Positions 31,700 to 44,618 of a stretch of DNA of 64,000 nt are shown in pieces. Made by a program: the position numbers and the translations under genes. Source of the DNA: Carposina sasakii (Eukaryota; Arthropoda; Insecta; Lepidoptera; Carposinidae). The stretch is taken from assembly GCA_014607495.2 (NCBI GenBank), contig CP053167.1, positions 6,138,001 to 6,202,000 on the forward strand, written 5' to 3'. Numbering within the stretch: position 1 is the stretch's first letter; every line of letters starts with the position of its first letter. Under the pieces are notes generated by a model. That model was given only the letters and a program-made list of their open reading frames with translations, did no database searches and was not told where the DNA came from.

Positions 31700-34552
31700 T
31701 TACATAATAAGGGCCGTGGGGTGCAATATAGGCCCAAGCCATCCTCACCTGCTCGCGGTGCACCCTGCAGAACAACGAACGAGGCTCTGGCCATTGGACC
31801 AGCGTGGCGGGTTACGGTAGAGTAGTAATCTAGGAAGGCCCCAAGTGCCCGGCGGCTCCGGAGGCGACACTGGCGTGTCCGACAGGCGCCGGTCAAGTGC
31901 CGGAGCCAGGGGTGCTACAACTGTACGACGACTAATGCTACGAAAATGGACCATAGGCGTGGGTTATGCTGGTGACGTACAATGCGCGCACGCTGAAGGA
32001 GGACACAAAGCTCGAAGCTGGAAGAGGAAATGAGTAAGTTGCGGTGGGATATTGTAGGGTTATCTGAGGTCCGAAGACAGGGAGAGGATACGATAACCCT
32101 GAAATCTGGCAACTTACTCTACCACCGGGAAGGTGATCATAAGTCCCAGGGTGGTGTTGGGTTTATCGTCCACAAGTCCCTCGTAAACAGCATCGAATCC
32201 ATCACGAGTAGCAGGGTAGCATACCTGATACTCATATCAAAAAGGTACTCGTTGATCATCCAGGTATACGCGCCGACCTCGACGCATCCGTGACGAGGTG
32301 GAGGTTATGTATGAGGACATAAGTACAGCCATACATACCTCTAAAACTCATTTCATGGGGGACTTCAATGCGAAACTGGGCAAGCGGGGTGAGAATGAGT
32401 TGAAAGTGGGACAATTTGGAGGCGACAGGAACCCCAGGGGCCAGAGGCTGGCCGATTTTCTAGTGGAGGGACTCTTTATGATGAACTCCTTCTTCAAGAA
32501 GCCACCTCATAGGAAATGGACCTGGCTCCATTAGACTTCATATTGACCACCGATAGACGGATATTCAATGATGTCTCAGTGATCAACAGGGTGAAAACCG
32601 GTATCACCGAATGGTTCGAGGCACATTGAATATTAATGTCAAACGAGAGATCACGACTAGTGAAGTCTACACTCCGACCCTCATCCGTGCACATTCAAAC
32701 CCCGAGAGCTTTCAACTCGAGCTGACAAACCGCTTTGCTTGCCTAGAGGATTGCATGTCAGTGGACCAAGAAACTGTCCACACGGTGGGGTCTAAATTCT
32801 TTAGACCTAACCGTAGAAATAGACCCCAGAAACTAACTCATACCCTCAACCTCATGGCGGAATCAATGTCTCTGCAGTCCTCTGATGACGCTGAAGCATA
32901 TCGGCAGCTCAATAGACGTATCTCCAAGTCTCTGCGACACGACATCCGCAGCTTTAATACTCGCTGCATTAAGGAGACTATCAAAGTGTTCGCAAGAGAA
33001 TTATCATTGGGCAGAGCCAGTTGACGAAGCTGAAGACAGAGGACGGCAGTGTAGCGTCTACCATACCAGAGGTGCTAAGGGAGATTCAGACGTTCTATGG
33101 ACAGCTATATACCTCGGTCGCTAAACCTGTTAGATTAGGCAAAGACCCAAGAGCCAAGCTCACCCGACACTATACGAAGACATCCCGGATATCAGCCTGT
33201 ACGAGATTAGGACTACCCTTACATCAAATGGAATTACATCAGAGCTTCTAAGAGCGGGTGGAACTCCGGTAAGGTCCTCCAAAGGCTCTTCAATTCCGTC
33301 CTGCTCGAAGGCGTAACGCCGGAAGCATGGAACAGAAGTGTGGTGGTGCTGTTCTTTAAAAAAGGCGATAAAGCCTTGCTGATATAGACCCATCTCGCTT
33401 CTGAGCCATGTCTACAAGTTGTTTTCAAGGGTAATCACGAAATTTGATGACTTCCAGCCTCCCGATTTCCGAAAAGGGTTTAGTACCATAGATCATATCC
33501 ACACGCTACGGCAGATCATACAAAAAACGGAAGCGGCCACTATGCCTAGCGTTCGTGGACTATGAGAAGGCCTTTGATTCGATCAGACATGGGCAGTCGG
33601 TCTCTCCAGCGGTGCCATATTGACCATTTATCGAAGTGCTGAAGTGTTTATACAGCAATGCCACCATGTCGGTACGAGTACAGGAAGCACTGAGCCGATT
33701 TCTTTGCAGAGGGGAGTGAGACAAGGAGATGTTATTTCTCCGAAGCTCTTCACCAATGCAGTGGAAGAAAGCTCTCGAATGGAAAGGACTCGGCGAATAC
33801 ATCACTCACCTTCGCGTCGTGGTCATGGCAGAATCGTGAAGGATCTAAGCACAATGCTCGATGGCCTCAATCGAGTCTCCCAACAGGTGGGCCTGAAGAT
33901 GAACATGGACAAGACGAAGATCATGTCGAACGTCCATGTGCCGCCCACTCCTGCACTGGTTGGGAGCTCGATGCTTGAAGTTGTTGACGAGTATGTTTAC
34001 CTGGGACCCAAACTAGGTAAGTCCAACTTTGAGAAGGAGGTAACTCGGCGAATCCAACTCGGCTGGGCAGCGTTCGGGAAACTACGAAGCTCCAAGATAC
34101 CCCAGTCCTTAAAGACGAAGGTATTCAACCAGTGCGTGCTCCATGACCTACGGTGCCGAGACGTGGTCTCTAACTATGTGCCTCATAAAAAAGCTCATCG
34201 CACAGCGAGCGATGGAGAGAGCTATGCTTGGGATCTCTCTGCGTGATCGAATCAGAAATGAGGAGATCCGCAGACGTACAAAGATCACCGACATAGCTGA
34301 ACGGTCCAGCAAGCTGAAGTGGCGGGCAGGGCACATAGCTCGAAGAACTTGGCCGATGGAGTCGGAAAGTTCTAGAGTGGATACCACGTATCGGCAAGCG
34401 CAGCGTGGGAAGGCCACCCGCGAGGTGGACGGATGACCTGGTCAAGGTTGCGGGCGTCGGTTGGATGCAGGCTGCTTCCGACCGGTCGGAGTGGAGGTTG
34501 TTGGGGGAGGCCTATGTCCAACAGTGGACTTCTCAGGGCTGTAAATGATGAA
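31700..34552 (+). pseudogene. RTE-type LINE, broken copy
   Basis: Non-LTR retrotransposon relic. A GC-rich 5' part (31700-31980) precedes an AP-endonuclease domain (about 31980-32590) with DIVGLSEVRRQGED, GGVGFIV, MGDFNAKLG and FILTTDRR. A reverse transcriptase region (about 33150-34000) follows, with FVDYEKAFDSI, GVRQGDVISP and KMNMDKTKIM. The C-terminal part has YGAETWSLT, GHIARR and a WTDDL-like block, then the 3' end 'ggcctatgtccaacagtgga' with an ATGATGAA tail. The frame is broken by several shifts and stops. One is near 32010 in the N-terminal segment, and others lie near 32290, 32530, 33020 and 33390. At about 33810 the sequence goes directly from H-L-R to V-V-V-M-A-E-S, so the catalytic aspartate pair is gone. 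It is not active. Confidence 0.85.
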
Positions 34553-34555
34553 TAA

Positions 34556-34908
34556 GGGCCAATTTTTCCAATGATCAGATAGCAGGATAAAGCCTTGAAC
34601 ACACTGGACGCGTATGCGTGCACGTAAGCGTATACGTACACGAACCTCTAAGTTTAATGTATAGAACTGTCACCGCTTGACGTCTATGCTTACGACTACG
34701 CATACGCATCCGATCTGCCCGTACCTATACAGTTCCATACATTACAACTCAGAGGTACATGTAACTCTACGCTGACGTGTATGCATACGCATCCGGTGTG
34801 TTCGAGGCTTAGACAATGTTTCTATCTTGACCAAGTTTTAGTCGCATCAACCGCATCAACTTTATTTATCCTTCAAATAAGCTATCACAGCATTGGAAAA
34901 ATTGGCCC
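34556..34908. mobile_element. MITE with 18-bp TIRs and TAA target site
   Basis: 353 bp. GGGCCAATTTTTCCAATG at the left end is matched exactly by its complement at the right end, and TAA is present on both sides (34553-34555, 34909-34911). A 3-bp TAA/TTA target is typical of PIF/Harbinger elements (inference). It sits against the 3' tail of the broken LINE and contains a second foldback element. Confidence 0.8.
34591..34810. mobile_element. Foldback MITE nested in another MITE
   Basis: 220 bp inside 34556-34908. Its ends, AGCCTTGAACACACTGGACG and the near-complement ending CGGTGTGTTCGAGGCT, continue as long imperfect inverted repeats with GTATGCGT/ACGCATAC words toward the centre. The interior is far richer in CpG than its host. 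Confidence 0.7.
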
Positions 34909-34914
34909 TAAATA

Positions 34915-35269
34915 CAGGGTGTTTTTTCGTTGCCACCCTTAACGAAGGGTACGTACTCTATATATCAAATAAAGTAAGTTTATGCCAAAAAAATGCTGGG
35001 AAACGATGTCTTGATCGGGCGAAATTTATAGTGTCCAGTGTTTATGCTAGTTTTTTCATAGACAAATATTAAATATTTCTCGTGAAAAAATCTTGCTACA
35101 TGCGTCAATGTGCATTTATGTAGAAAAACGTAGTCTATTTATTCAACTTTGGACCCAAATATTTTGGAAACCAGACACTTCCCAGGAGACACTTCCATGG
35201 AGAAAAATGATCGTGATGATGAGGAGATTCCGTAGTTTTCGGAAACGTTGACGACCAAAAATCACCCTG
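34915..35269 (+). mobile_element. MITE family 2, full copy
   Basis: 355 bp from CAGGGTGTTTTTTCGTTGCC to GACCAAAAATCACCCTG, flanked by TA. Other copies: 47321-47717, 55164-55564, and partial ones at 8139-8229, 22591-22765 and 60991-61073. It is non-coding, and its ends resemble each other only over the outer 7-14 bp. Confidence 0.8.
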
Positions 35270-35274
35270 TATAG

Positions 35275-38225
35275 TTATATTACGTACTTTCGATTTAGAT
35301 GCGGCTACTTATCAAAAATATTACCTACAATTGCAACAAAGTATTACAAAGGTTAAAAGCGTCGGATTCGTTTGTCGGCGCGGTCTGTCGGCGCGCTAAA
35401 GGAGCGGTTCCCTTGCCGCGATTATCCGTTTGCGCAACAATCAATCGTTTGTTAATCTCTCAGACATTGTCTGATACGTAAACAAGTGTGGGGAGTGTAA
35501 ACAAGTTACGTAATGGGAATCGGTTAAAAAAAAAACAAAAAAGTTTTTTTTTTTACTTTGTAATAGGTATCTATCATAGTAAAGAGATTTTGTCTATTTT
35601 ACTTATGTAGACACCTAGGTATAAAAAAAATACATTATTGAACTACGTACTATATCTGACTATGGTTCAGTGTTACAATACTGTGTTTTGACCCATGAAT
35701 ATTAGGTTGAATTACTGGCGAATTAATGCAAACCTTTATACTTAACTGTTTTTAATGGAACCAACCTTCACATTCAATTTTATGGTAAACATTGCGAATT
35801 ACTACTTACTATATAGTAGATACCATGGTGGTAATAAAAAATACCGGAGAGAGTCCTATTAAACAAAAATTATATCTCAAAGAAAAATGTCTCGGCAGAT
35901 CCAAGGGTCAGTGGAGGGTGTAGGGCCCGGCGGTGGGCGAACCCTTGATGGAAAGTTTTACACTGGCAAATACATCTTATTGCTTAAAAAACTTATTTCA
36001 TTTATGTCTCTAGATATCAATTTTATGTACGCGAAATAAAATGAAAAAGATTGTACTCGTTTATTTCGCGTAAATAAAGTAGGTGCCTACTGCTATTTAC
36101 GTCGATATAAATATTTATTTAAGTACAATATATTCAATCTTTCCAATATCTATTAACGGTTACACCTAGGTTCTAACTGCCATTAAACCGGAAAGGATTT
36201 TCTTGACTCAATTTCACATTAATTTTTATAATTTAGAAATCGTACTTTATACAAAAGTTTTGTTAAGTAACACGAGAACTTTCAAATAATTAATTATTAA
36301 CTATTTTTTCTTCTTGAGAATAGATCCAGGTACATATCTAAAGGTCATTTTTTTTAAATGGGGTAAATTTCACGTCATAGATAAATGCGGGCAACCCTAT
36401 TATGACAGACCGCCGCCATTTCTACATAACAGATGTTCGTTCTTGAAGGCTACATGGGTATTTTTATTACCTCCATGGTAGATACATACAGACTGATAGT
36501 GCTCACTAAGATGTCCGAAAAAATTTTGTCCGAGTTAGAGCAGCTATTGTCTGTTTCAAAGAACAGTTCCTAATGCCTGATTTCGAAGCTAACATTTTTT
36601 GTACGCATTTAAACAGAAAATATGGTCATACAAATAGTAACTAGCGCAATCATCCATTGGAACTGTATGGTAAAACGCACTCTACCTGTCAAGTCGCGAT
36701 GTTACTAGCGCCATCTATTGGGTGGGAATGAAAACAGTTAACCCTCACAGGAACTCCCCTATCCCTCCGTTCCTCACAGGGTTCCTCCCTATATTTTGCA
36801 AAGAAAAACCTAGCATTTTGCAGTTTGTACAGTTTTTTGCAGAGATGTCGTTACTAGGCTCAATGTGTGTAAATTAAATAGGTTTTCCGTTTTTACGTAA
36901 AAGTTTAGGTACCTACTATATAATTATTTAATTTTTATTAGGAAAGGTAGACGTTCTATAAATACTTATAGTAAATACTTACACACATCAGCCTACCGCC
37001 ATCGCAGTCCACTAACACAGTCCGTAAAAAATAACTATTTCGTTTTGGTGCATGCATCATTTCAAGAGATTTAAAATGATGATAAAATCTATAATAAATA
37101 ATATGCCTTATTTTTTAACTCTTACTTCCACCAAAAACTAAATAATCCGTAGAGATAATTACCGCCCGTAGAAAATATCTATCTCTCTGTCTATATTAGA
37201 TGAACTATTATTAAAATGTACCAAAACATCAAAAAGCTCCATCCCCCTACACTTTTCTAATTTTCCTGTCACGTGACTCGCAACTATCCGGCTGATCATT
37301 AAGCAACGATTATAACAATGACCGAAACAAATAAAAATAAAACGTTATAACAATAAATAGGCAGCCCTACTTGGCTTACCGCGGGGATGGACCCCCGGGT
37401 ATTAATAGGGATGCGTCCCAAAGCCGCCGCAAGGTTATCGATGTCGATAAAAAAGTCGGACAGGGGATTTTGATCCTTGGGGTTATATTTAGCGGGGATG
37501 AGCTATGACGTAGTATATAAAGTGTTTCTAGATTCTTTATCCATTTTTCTTATCTTGTTTAGGGATAAATGAGTAAATACTTACAATCGGTTTCAGAAAA
37601 TTTTTGGTCTTTGATACAAATAATTATTCGTTTATTGAATTATTGAGCTGAGCGATGATGGCGAGCACAGTCCATCCAAAAGTTGCATATATGCAGAGAA
37701 CGTCTGCTTTTCATAATATATTGACGAGCAGTCTAGTGCAAGACTAGATAAGATAAGATAATTCTTTATTTGCTCTAAACATAGTAGTTACAGATGTAAC
37801 ATTAAAAATAAAATTGACCTTATATTTAGCCAGTCAAACTTAGCATGCAAAATTATACCAACACACATTTTTATTTATATTACTATTTACATTTCTATAT
37901 GGCGTACAAAGCACAGACTAGCACCTGCAGCTTGCATATCTATGTAACTTATGTAAAAAGACGGCTATGTTAAGGAGTTAGTTTCAGAGCAGGCTGTTAT
38001 GATGAAAGGTACATCTCATACCCCTATCTTAAAAAAACCTATGATTTAGACACAATCATTTGCAATGTTAGTTAAAGTGCCACTAAGATCATAGTTATTT
38101 GTTTGATACACGGAAACTGATTTAGTAGTAGTCTCTAAAGAGCCTTCTCTAAGATTCTATGTGTAAGTATTTGTTAATGGATATTGAAATATATTCTTCT
38201 AAGCTACTCTAGGAGTAAAAAAAAA
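35275..38225. other. Intergenic, no gene recognised
   Basis: 35345-35480 is CpG-rich (TCGGCGCGGTCTGTCGGCGC). 35855-35980 contains a block (TCGGCAGATCCAAGGGTCAG) that recurs inverted at 40040-40125, so it is a repeat. A GCGCCATCT motif lies at 36708-36716. 37740-37910 resembles a common AT-rich repeat. No exon is supported. Confidence 0.45.
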
Positions 38226-38229
38226 ACGT

Positions 38230-38457
38230 ATAATACTCCAGCTGGTTCTCTTCCCGGGCATACTGTACAAGTCAGTAGAGGGACAAGAGGGTCTTAGTGT
38301 TTTGTAGGCGATGGGCTGACCACCTGTCACTACTAACCGAAATTGTACATCTCAACTATACCCTCAAAATTGGTCAGAAGTGGCACCATGAAGTTCTATC
38401 GGCCCTTGGTGCTCTGCCTACCCCATAAGAGATAAAGGCGTGATTATATGTATGTAA
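38230..38457 (+). repeat. LINE-related fragment
   Basis: 'ctggttctcttcccgggcat' through 'accctcaaaattggtcagaa' to 'aaaggcgtgattatatgtat'. The second half recurs at 2793-2890. Confidence 0.5.
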
Positions 38458-38516
38458 ATATATTATATTGATTCTTCTACTACTGCATAGGTAGAGTCAG
38501 AAATGAATTTTATCTA

Positions 38517-38737
38517 CAGGGTCTTGTTAAGCGAAATGCTACGTAAATAGCCCACTGTACAACCTATCCAAAAATTTGAGACTTGAAATCACATGTTTAT
38601 TTTTCAAGATTGTATGAAAATTCCTGTAACGGAAAAAATAAACATGTGATTTCGAATCTCAAATTTTGTGGATAGGTTGTCTACAGTGGGCTATTTACGT
38701 AGCTTTTCGCTTAACATACCCTTTTTGTTACACCCTG
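38517..38737. mobile_element. Foldback MITE family 1, copy C (shortened)
   Basis: 221 bp between TA sites. The left end is worn (CAGGGTCTTGTTAAGC) and about 40 bp around the centre are missing compared with the 260-bp copies. The right half is intact to CTTTTTGTTACACCCTG. Confidence 0.8.
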
Positions 38738-38751
38738 TATATTACCTATAA

Positions 38752-39083
38752 TAATTACATATAATAAAAATGTATAATAAAAATGTCTGAACATGGAAGA
38801 TATATATGAAAAAATATCATAGAATACCTTTATCAACGCAATAGTACCCTAAACAATGATTTTTGGAATTTTTGTCTGTTTGTCTGTTTATCTGTGCGTT
38901 TGTGCACGCTAATCTCAGAGACGGCTGAACCGATTTCGATGCAGTTTTCAGGAATATATTGTGACAGGTCCCACTTAACATATAGGCTACTTTTTATCCC
39001 GGGAAAATGTTTTTATCCCGGATAATTTCGACATTTTGTTTTTTCTATAGTCCACGCGGACGGAGTCGCGGGCGTCCACTAGT
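38752..39083 (-). repeat. Interspersed repeat, CCGCGACTCCGTCCGCG family
   Basis: Minus-strand copy with the full inner part (CCCGGGATAAAAAGTAGCC block, GAAATCGGTTCAGCCGTCTC) and the (CAGACAAA)n tract, closest to 24146-24446. Confidence 0.7.
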
Positions 39084-39089
39084 TTGTAA

Positions 39090-42060
39090 TAACATCGGTC
39101 CTATGAAAAAAAAATATGTTCTAAAATGTTAAGCCGAAGCGTTGCCATCCTCAACGTTGCTTCACTAACATCGGCTCAAAAAACGTCTATTAACAAGAAC
39201 TTGTAGTTCTTTGAGCTATCAAACTTTGGCTATAAAATTCAAAACAGCTTGCACATAAGCCAAAAACTATCGACATCCCCCCTCCCTAAGCACACGGGTC
39301 GATTCTGATCCCCGATACAATTTCACCCCGTGTGTTGTCTTACTACACAACATTTTACACCCTCCAAAATACACTTTAAGAAAACCCGACAAAGTCTTAT
39401 TTCCTTTATAACATGCACCCCAAACTTTCACCTCTCTCAATAGGACTTTAAACCTTGCGTAGAAGCTTTCACTTTTACAGGAATTATATTCGGCAGGGAA
39501 CAATGAAAATCGAGTTCAGGAGCTGCGTATTTACAGTCGATTTTTGGGTGTTCCTCAAGTTTTTCCGAAGGCGGGCTTAAAGTCCCGAAACCAATTCTGG
39601 AGGGTTCCGTAGGCTTAAACCTTTCGAACAATGGCTGAAACAATTCGATATTTAGCCGATTATAATGTCTATAATGCTCTTACTGAGGTGTGATTTTTCT
39701 TTCAAACCTCCAAGTCGAGATATTTTAACTCTAGCCATTATTAGGTTTGGAAATGGGGTTTAATAATTTCGTTTTATATTTTGAAGGTTAAGAAGTAAGT
39801 AATTTGTTTTATGAAAATACATTAAATTATTGCTGAGGCTTTTATTTACCTAAGTAGATGGACGGACATCACCACCATCACCGGTAAATAGTGGATAGTT
39901 GGAGGCACGGGACCGGACTGGATGTCGTAGTAGGGAAGAGGGAATATGTCTATACACAGCAGTCGGTAGGTATGTATTGGCAGATTAATGATGATGACAG
40001 TTTATGTAAGATATCTAGGGAAAGCTTTACATGGAACCTTCAGAAATAAAGAGTTCAAAAAGCTCTATTGAGGGATCGCCCACAACCGGGCCCTATACCC
40101 TCCGCTGACCCTCGGATCTGCCGACTCATGATCACGAACACAAGACACTACAGTCGCAACGAGAAGCCAGATCCAAGCACCTAGCATGCAACCATAAATA
40201 CATAGCTGCTAATCCGAAAACCAATTAATATTTTAATCGACATATGTTTCGCCAACACCCGTGGCATCATCAGGATTAGTTTTCCATGTTAGTTCTATCT
40301 ACCGAACCAACTAACTAACAACTAAAACTAAATGTATTGCAAATCATTTTTATACCCTCAATCAAAATATAAAATAATTTTTTTTTAAAGATTTGAACTT
40401 CCGAATGACGCCTGATACAATTCAATATTCAAAAAGCTGCCTATTCGAAGGCATTCAACCTTAGAAAACTTGTAGTTTTAAAGCTTCATCAAAATAAATC
40501 ATAGGCTATACAGGATCTAGTACACTATATGTATACAGTGGGTTAAATTCATAGCTTTTGTTTAACATACCTACCCCTTTTGTTACACCCTGTGTACCCG
40601 AACTATACCTATACATGGGCGAAGTAGCTGACGTCTGCTAGTGACACATAGGAAACGTACGTAAGTACGGGAATACAAGCTAGAAATTGTTCTTGTTTAT
40701 AATTTTCGACAATACCTAATCAAATTAAATCGATTTTCAACCTCAAGGTTGCAGTACCTAAGGAATAGGTATTTTCCTCTTACCATATTTCCTTACCAAG
40801 TCTCATTCACCTAGTGAAGAATGTAAAGCTAAATAGACGTTTTAAACAAGCTGCATGCGCGTGCGCAGCTCTGTGTTCTGAGCCGGATAACGTTGTAATT
40901 GAGTGCGTGTCGTGTGCGCTCACCCTTAGCTTGGCTATGAGCGCATGGCACGGCACATTTAGCTTGCACGCAAATTATACCTAGATAACCATGAACGTAA
41001 AAAGAACTACGTTCATGTATAACTGATTATTCTGATAGCTAAATATAAGCTATACCTATTTAGTCTAGACTCCGTCGGCTATTTAGACCATAAACTTAAA
41101 ATAAAATGCTTTAACTGTAAACACAGTAGGTACTTAAGCATATAGGTATGATGATATTAGATAATATGTCTTTTTTTCCATTTAAAAGTAGCACATGTCC
41201 TTCTCTGGATAGTTCTGCTACCTGCCTACTTGTAAATAAGTACATGAAAATTCATCAAGAACAGTTCAGCCGTTTCGTCATAGGAAGATATTAATTAGAC
41301 TAAAGGAATAACTTTTCCGTATGTAGGAAGACACACGGTAGAATTTCAGCCAAGTTCAGATAAGTATAGGTATATAGTTAACTTAGGTATGTACCTTGAT
41401 TGAAATAAATTATTCACACAATTTGTAGCTACTACAATTTCTGAGAATTCTTATACCAAAAGATCTTTAAAGGCTTATTATATATAAGTTTGTTACACTA
41501 TAGAGATAATCTCGAAATCATATTTTTATTTTTCAAGATTGTATGGACATTCGAGCCAATCTGGAAAAATTTGAATTTGAGTCTAAAGGAATCCCATAGT
41601 GGGCTATTTACATTACATTTATAGCTTTTCGACTTCTGTTACACCCTACAATATAATCGGGCGAGCCAATTATTTCTAAAGAATCCTTTGGACATACCTC
41701 AAGATAAAAGGCAAATGACATCTAAACTACTTACTTACCATACATTTATTTATTGAAACCTAAATAATATAAGATAATACAACCACGTGACAAAATACTT
41801 AACAGGCAGATACAATGTTAGAATATACTTACAAAATTAATTAGGTATGTGTGTTTTTCGGTTACTTATTAAAAAAAAAAAACATGTTACATCTCTGCTC
41901 TAGTTTTAGCCTAGATGGCGCTAGCTGTTCGAATAATTTGAACTTTGAATTTGGAAAATCGATACCTACCCAACGTCCTTACAGTGGAAGAGTATGCACG
42001 TCAATAAAAAGTGGATTTCTATAATGAAGACTTGGAATTATACTTAGCTAGGTACTATTA
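39090..42060. other. Intergenic, repeat fragments
   Basis: Includes a LINE tail-like piece at about 39855-40005, the inverted partner of 35855-35980 at about 40010-40125, a MITE family 1 right end at 40530-40592 and a degenerate family 1 copy at 41488-41652. A TGCGCGTGCGCA-like word is at about 40856-40867. Reading frames at 39267-39643 (-) show no known domain. Confidence 0.45.
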
Positions 42061-42081
42061 TGACCTGCTCATTAAGTTATT

Positions 42082-42297
42082 GTAAAATTATTAATACAGA
42101 AATGGAAAAAATTCCTCACCCGGGTGGGAATCGAACCCAGACCTATTCCGGTACGTTCTCACCACTGCTTAACGATTAAGTTATTCTTCATCCCGATAGC
42201 GTTCGGCAAACAAATGAATCCCTTATGTAAAGATGAAACTAACCATAAACGGAAGGAGAAGTGTTTTTATAAATTTATCTTAATCTAATATATTATA
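42082..42297 (-). repeat. SINE head-tail plus body (dimeric SINE)
   Basis: On the minus strand: the body (AAGATAAATTTATAAAAACAC ... GCTATCGGGATGAAGAATAAC) followed by a degenerate tRNA-like head and tail at 42174-42082. The 11-mer ATTAAGTTATT occurs at 42071-42081 and 42175-42185 around the head-tail part. Directly upstream (42298-42356) is a second, truncated head-tail unit, giving the order head-tail-body-head-tail. Confidence 0.65.
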
Positions 42298-42356
42298 AAA
42301 TTATTAATAAAGTGGAAAAAATTCCTCACCGGATGGAATCGAACCCACGAGTTACG
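42298..42356 (-). repeat. SINE head-tail fragment
   Basis: CTCGTGGGTTCGATTCCATC to the ATTAATAATTTTATAAT tail on the minus strand. It joins the body of the neighbouring unit without a gap and represents the first monomer of the dimer. Confidence 0.6.
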
Positions 42357-42742
42357 TTTGCATGTAGCTAATAAACAAGCCTAAAGTTTATTCAGGACGT
42401 AGAGCCTATTTATGCCCGGAAGGACAGTAAATTTTCATTTATTTCTAGCAAATTATGTATCATCATTATGGGGCTTAGTAATGCATAGATAAAATACTTA
42501 CCATGTACCGTGTATAGGTACTTAAGTACTTTGTTTATATTTTGTTAACACTTTTCCATTTACCTACATGACAATGTATTTTAAAACTAAACAAGGTTTG
42601 TAAGTTATGAAAGAAAAAACTTGTCAAGTTCTAGTTCCTAAAAAAAAAAACTCCACAATCACATTCCAAGCAAAAAAAAAAACACAAAAAATCCGCCTCA
42701 AAACACCAGAAATATTGAATACATTCTAAATTTTCAATTTCA

Positions 42743-42900
42743 GAACGCAGCGTCGGGAAAATGCCGTCGGAAGCTTGCCGTCGGCAGCCGAACGCTCCCT
42801 TCCACCAATCACACGCCAGAACACGCCCCGGCGGACGCGTAACGCAACTATGCGGGAAAACCGCACGCTAGAGCGGGACGGCAATCGTGCGTGCTTACAC
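42743..42900. other. CpG-rich patch, possible promoter or 5' exon
   Basis: GC and CpG content rise sharply directly after a CAATTTCAG acceptor-like site at 42734-42742. Contains CCAAT (42813-42817) and a 36-codon open frame from the ATG at about 42761. I found no matching donor that I trust. Confidence 0.3.
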
Positions 42901-43439
42901 GATGGGGGGAAATATGATGCATCGTGTTGTTTTAGTATCAGTTACTATTACTAGAGTTCGATTTATGTATTTTGTTTTTCTGCCTAAGGAATTATGGTGT
43001 AAGGAGTTACGTCGGCATGTAGCATTTAGTTTTTCTCCTTTTTTTTTGTTATATATTTTTTTTTCTTTATGATAATGGTACCTGTCTCTACAACTTAACA
43101 AAATTGATTTTGTGATAAATTCGGTAACCGTTATTTCTCGTTGTCCTGTTGCAATGTCTTCAAATCAAAATAGACACATACCTACAAAAACATTGTGACA
43201 GTTTACAGTGTCTGTAGGAAAATTCTTGTGTCTGTGTGCATTTCTACTGAAGGGAAAAGCGACGCGACGCACATTTGTCAGGTACTTTAAATTTTACAAG
43301 AATACCCTTTCAAATTTTCTGCCCGGTGTTGATATTCAGTAAATGATTTTGGGATTTACGGTATCAATATATATATTTTTTAACTTTATTGCCGGAAGTT
43401 ACTTATAATACTAAGTACTTAGTATTATGTGGGTTTATA

Positions 43440-43699
43440 CAGGGTGTAACAAAAAGGGTAAGTTAAGGGAAAAGCTATGTAAATAGCCCACTATAGAGAA
43501 CCTATCTACAAAATTTAAGACTCGAAATCACATTTTTATTTTTCAAGATTGTATGAAAATTCCTGAGATATTTAAAAATTCTCCATACTATCCGGAAAAA
43601 TAAACATGTGATTTCGGGTCTCAAATTTTGTGGATAGGTTCTCTACAGTGGGCTGTTCATATAGCTTTTCGCTTAACATACCCTTTTTGTTACAGCCTG
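43440..43699. mobile_element. Foldback MITE family 1, copy D
   Basis: 260 bp from CAGGGTGTAACAAAAAGGGT to CTTTTTGTTACAGCCTG, flanked by TA. Full-length and with well-kept inverted halves, which suggests a young insertion. Confidence 0.9.
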
Positions 43700-44440
43700 T
43701 ATAATAGATAAGTACAGGTTTATTATATTTACATAGGAAAAGTTTTTGTTTACATTTTCAAAACTCTACCAAAAATATGACCTTGAACCAACCATGACTC
43801 GTACCAAAATGTTATTAAAAAGTGCATAGTTTAAATAAAATTTAAAATTGTAATTCGAGGTTGATACCTGGTTGATTTTATTTACTACTTGTTAACTATA
43901 CAGTTTATCGTTTCTAGAACATACTAAATATATGTACTTACCCAGGTTATTCGTATTAAGATTGACTTGGTGGTAACACTGCGTGTCTGAAGATAGCAAA
44001 ATAAATATATTTTTTTACATACCTAATACCTACATAGCTTAGATATTATGTTTTGTCTATTTAAAATCTACCACAAATAGGTAACAATGGTTATATTCAA
44101 AATAAGTGTAAAAGGTTTCTAAAACAAATGAAATGTTTCTTCCAAAATGAATACTCGCATCCATGTACTATCTCCCCTAGCTACATAAATACCTAATTAT
44201 GCAACAAGATTATAAATTCAAAAATATATATTTATAAATTCATTCATACCCCTAAGCGACGAGGGTACATAACATTAACTAAGTAATTTTAACCATTGTT
44301 TTGTTTGCTGGGATCTGGTATATTATAGAGACAATCACTGGCAGACTCTACAACGTCTTTTGACATTAGATCGGTAACCATCGCTCGTTGATTAATTATT
44401 AAGTTTAAATATTAACTGACGAATGTTGGTGCTAAGATGT

Positions 44441-44618
44441 CGAAATTACCCGCGATGAAAATATTTTCCCGGGATAAAATAGCCTATATTTGCCCTTAGG
44501 CCAAAGCTATAATATATCTGTGGCAAATTTCATTTAAATCGGTTTAGAAGTTTTAGCATAAAAATCAGACAGACAAATAGACAGACAGGGTTACTTTCGC
44601 ATTTATAATATTAGTAAG
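44441..44618 (+). repeat. Interspersed repeat, AATATTAGTAAGAT family
   Basis: 5'-truncated copy from GTCGAAATTACCCGCGATG to ATTTATAATATTAGTAAG, with a (CAGACAAATA) tract. Confidence 0.65.

Noticed and set aside
31654..31954. Minus-strand Arg/Pro-rich genes over the LINE 5' region
   Set aside because: They are antisense frames of the GC-rich 5' part of the RTE-type LINE.
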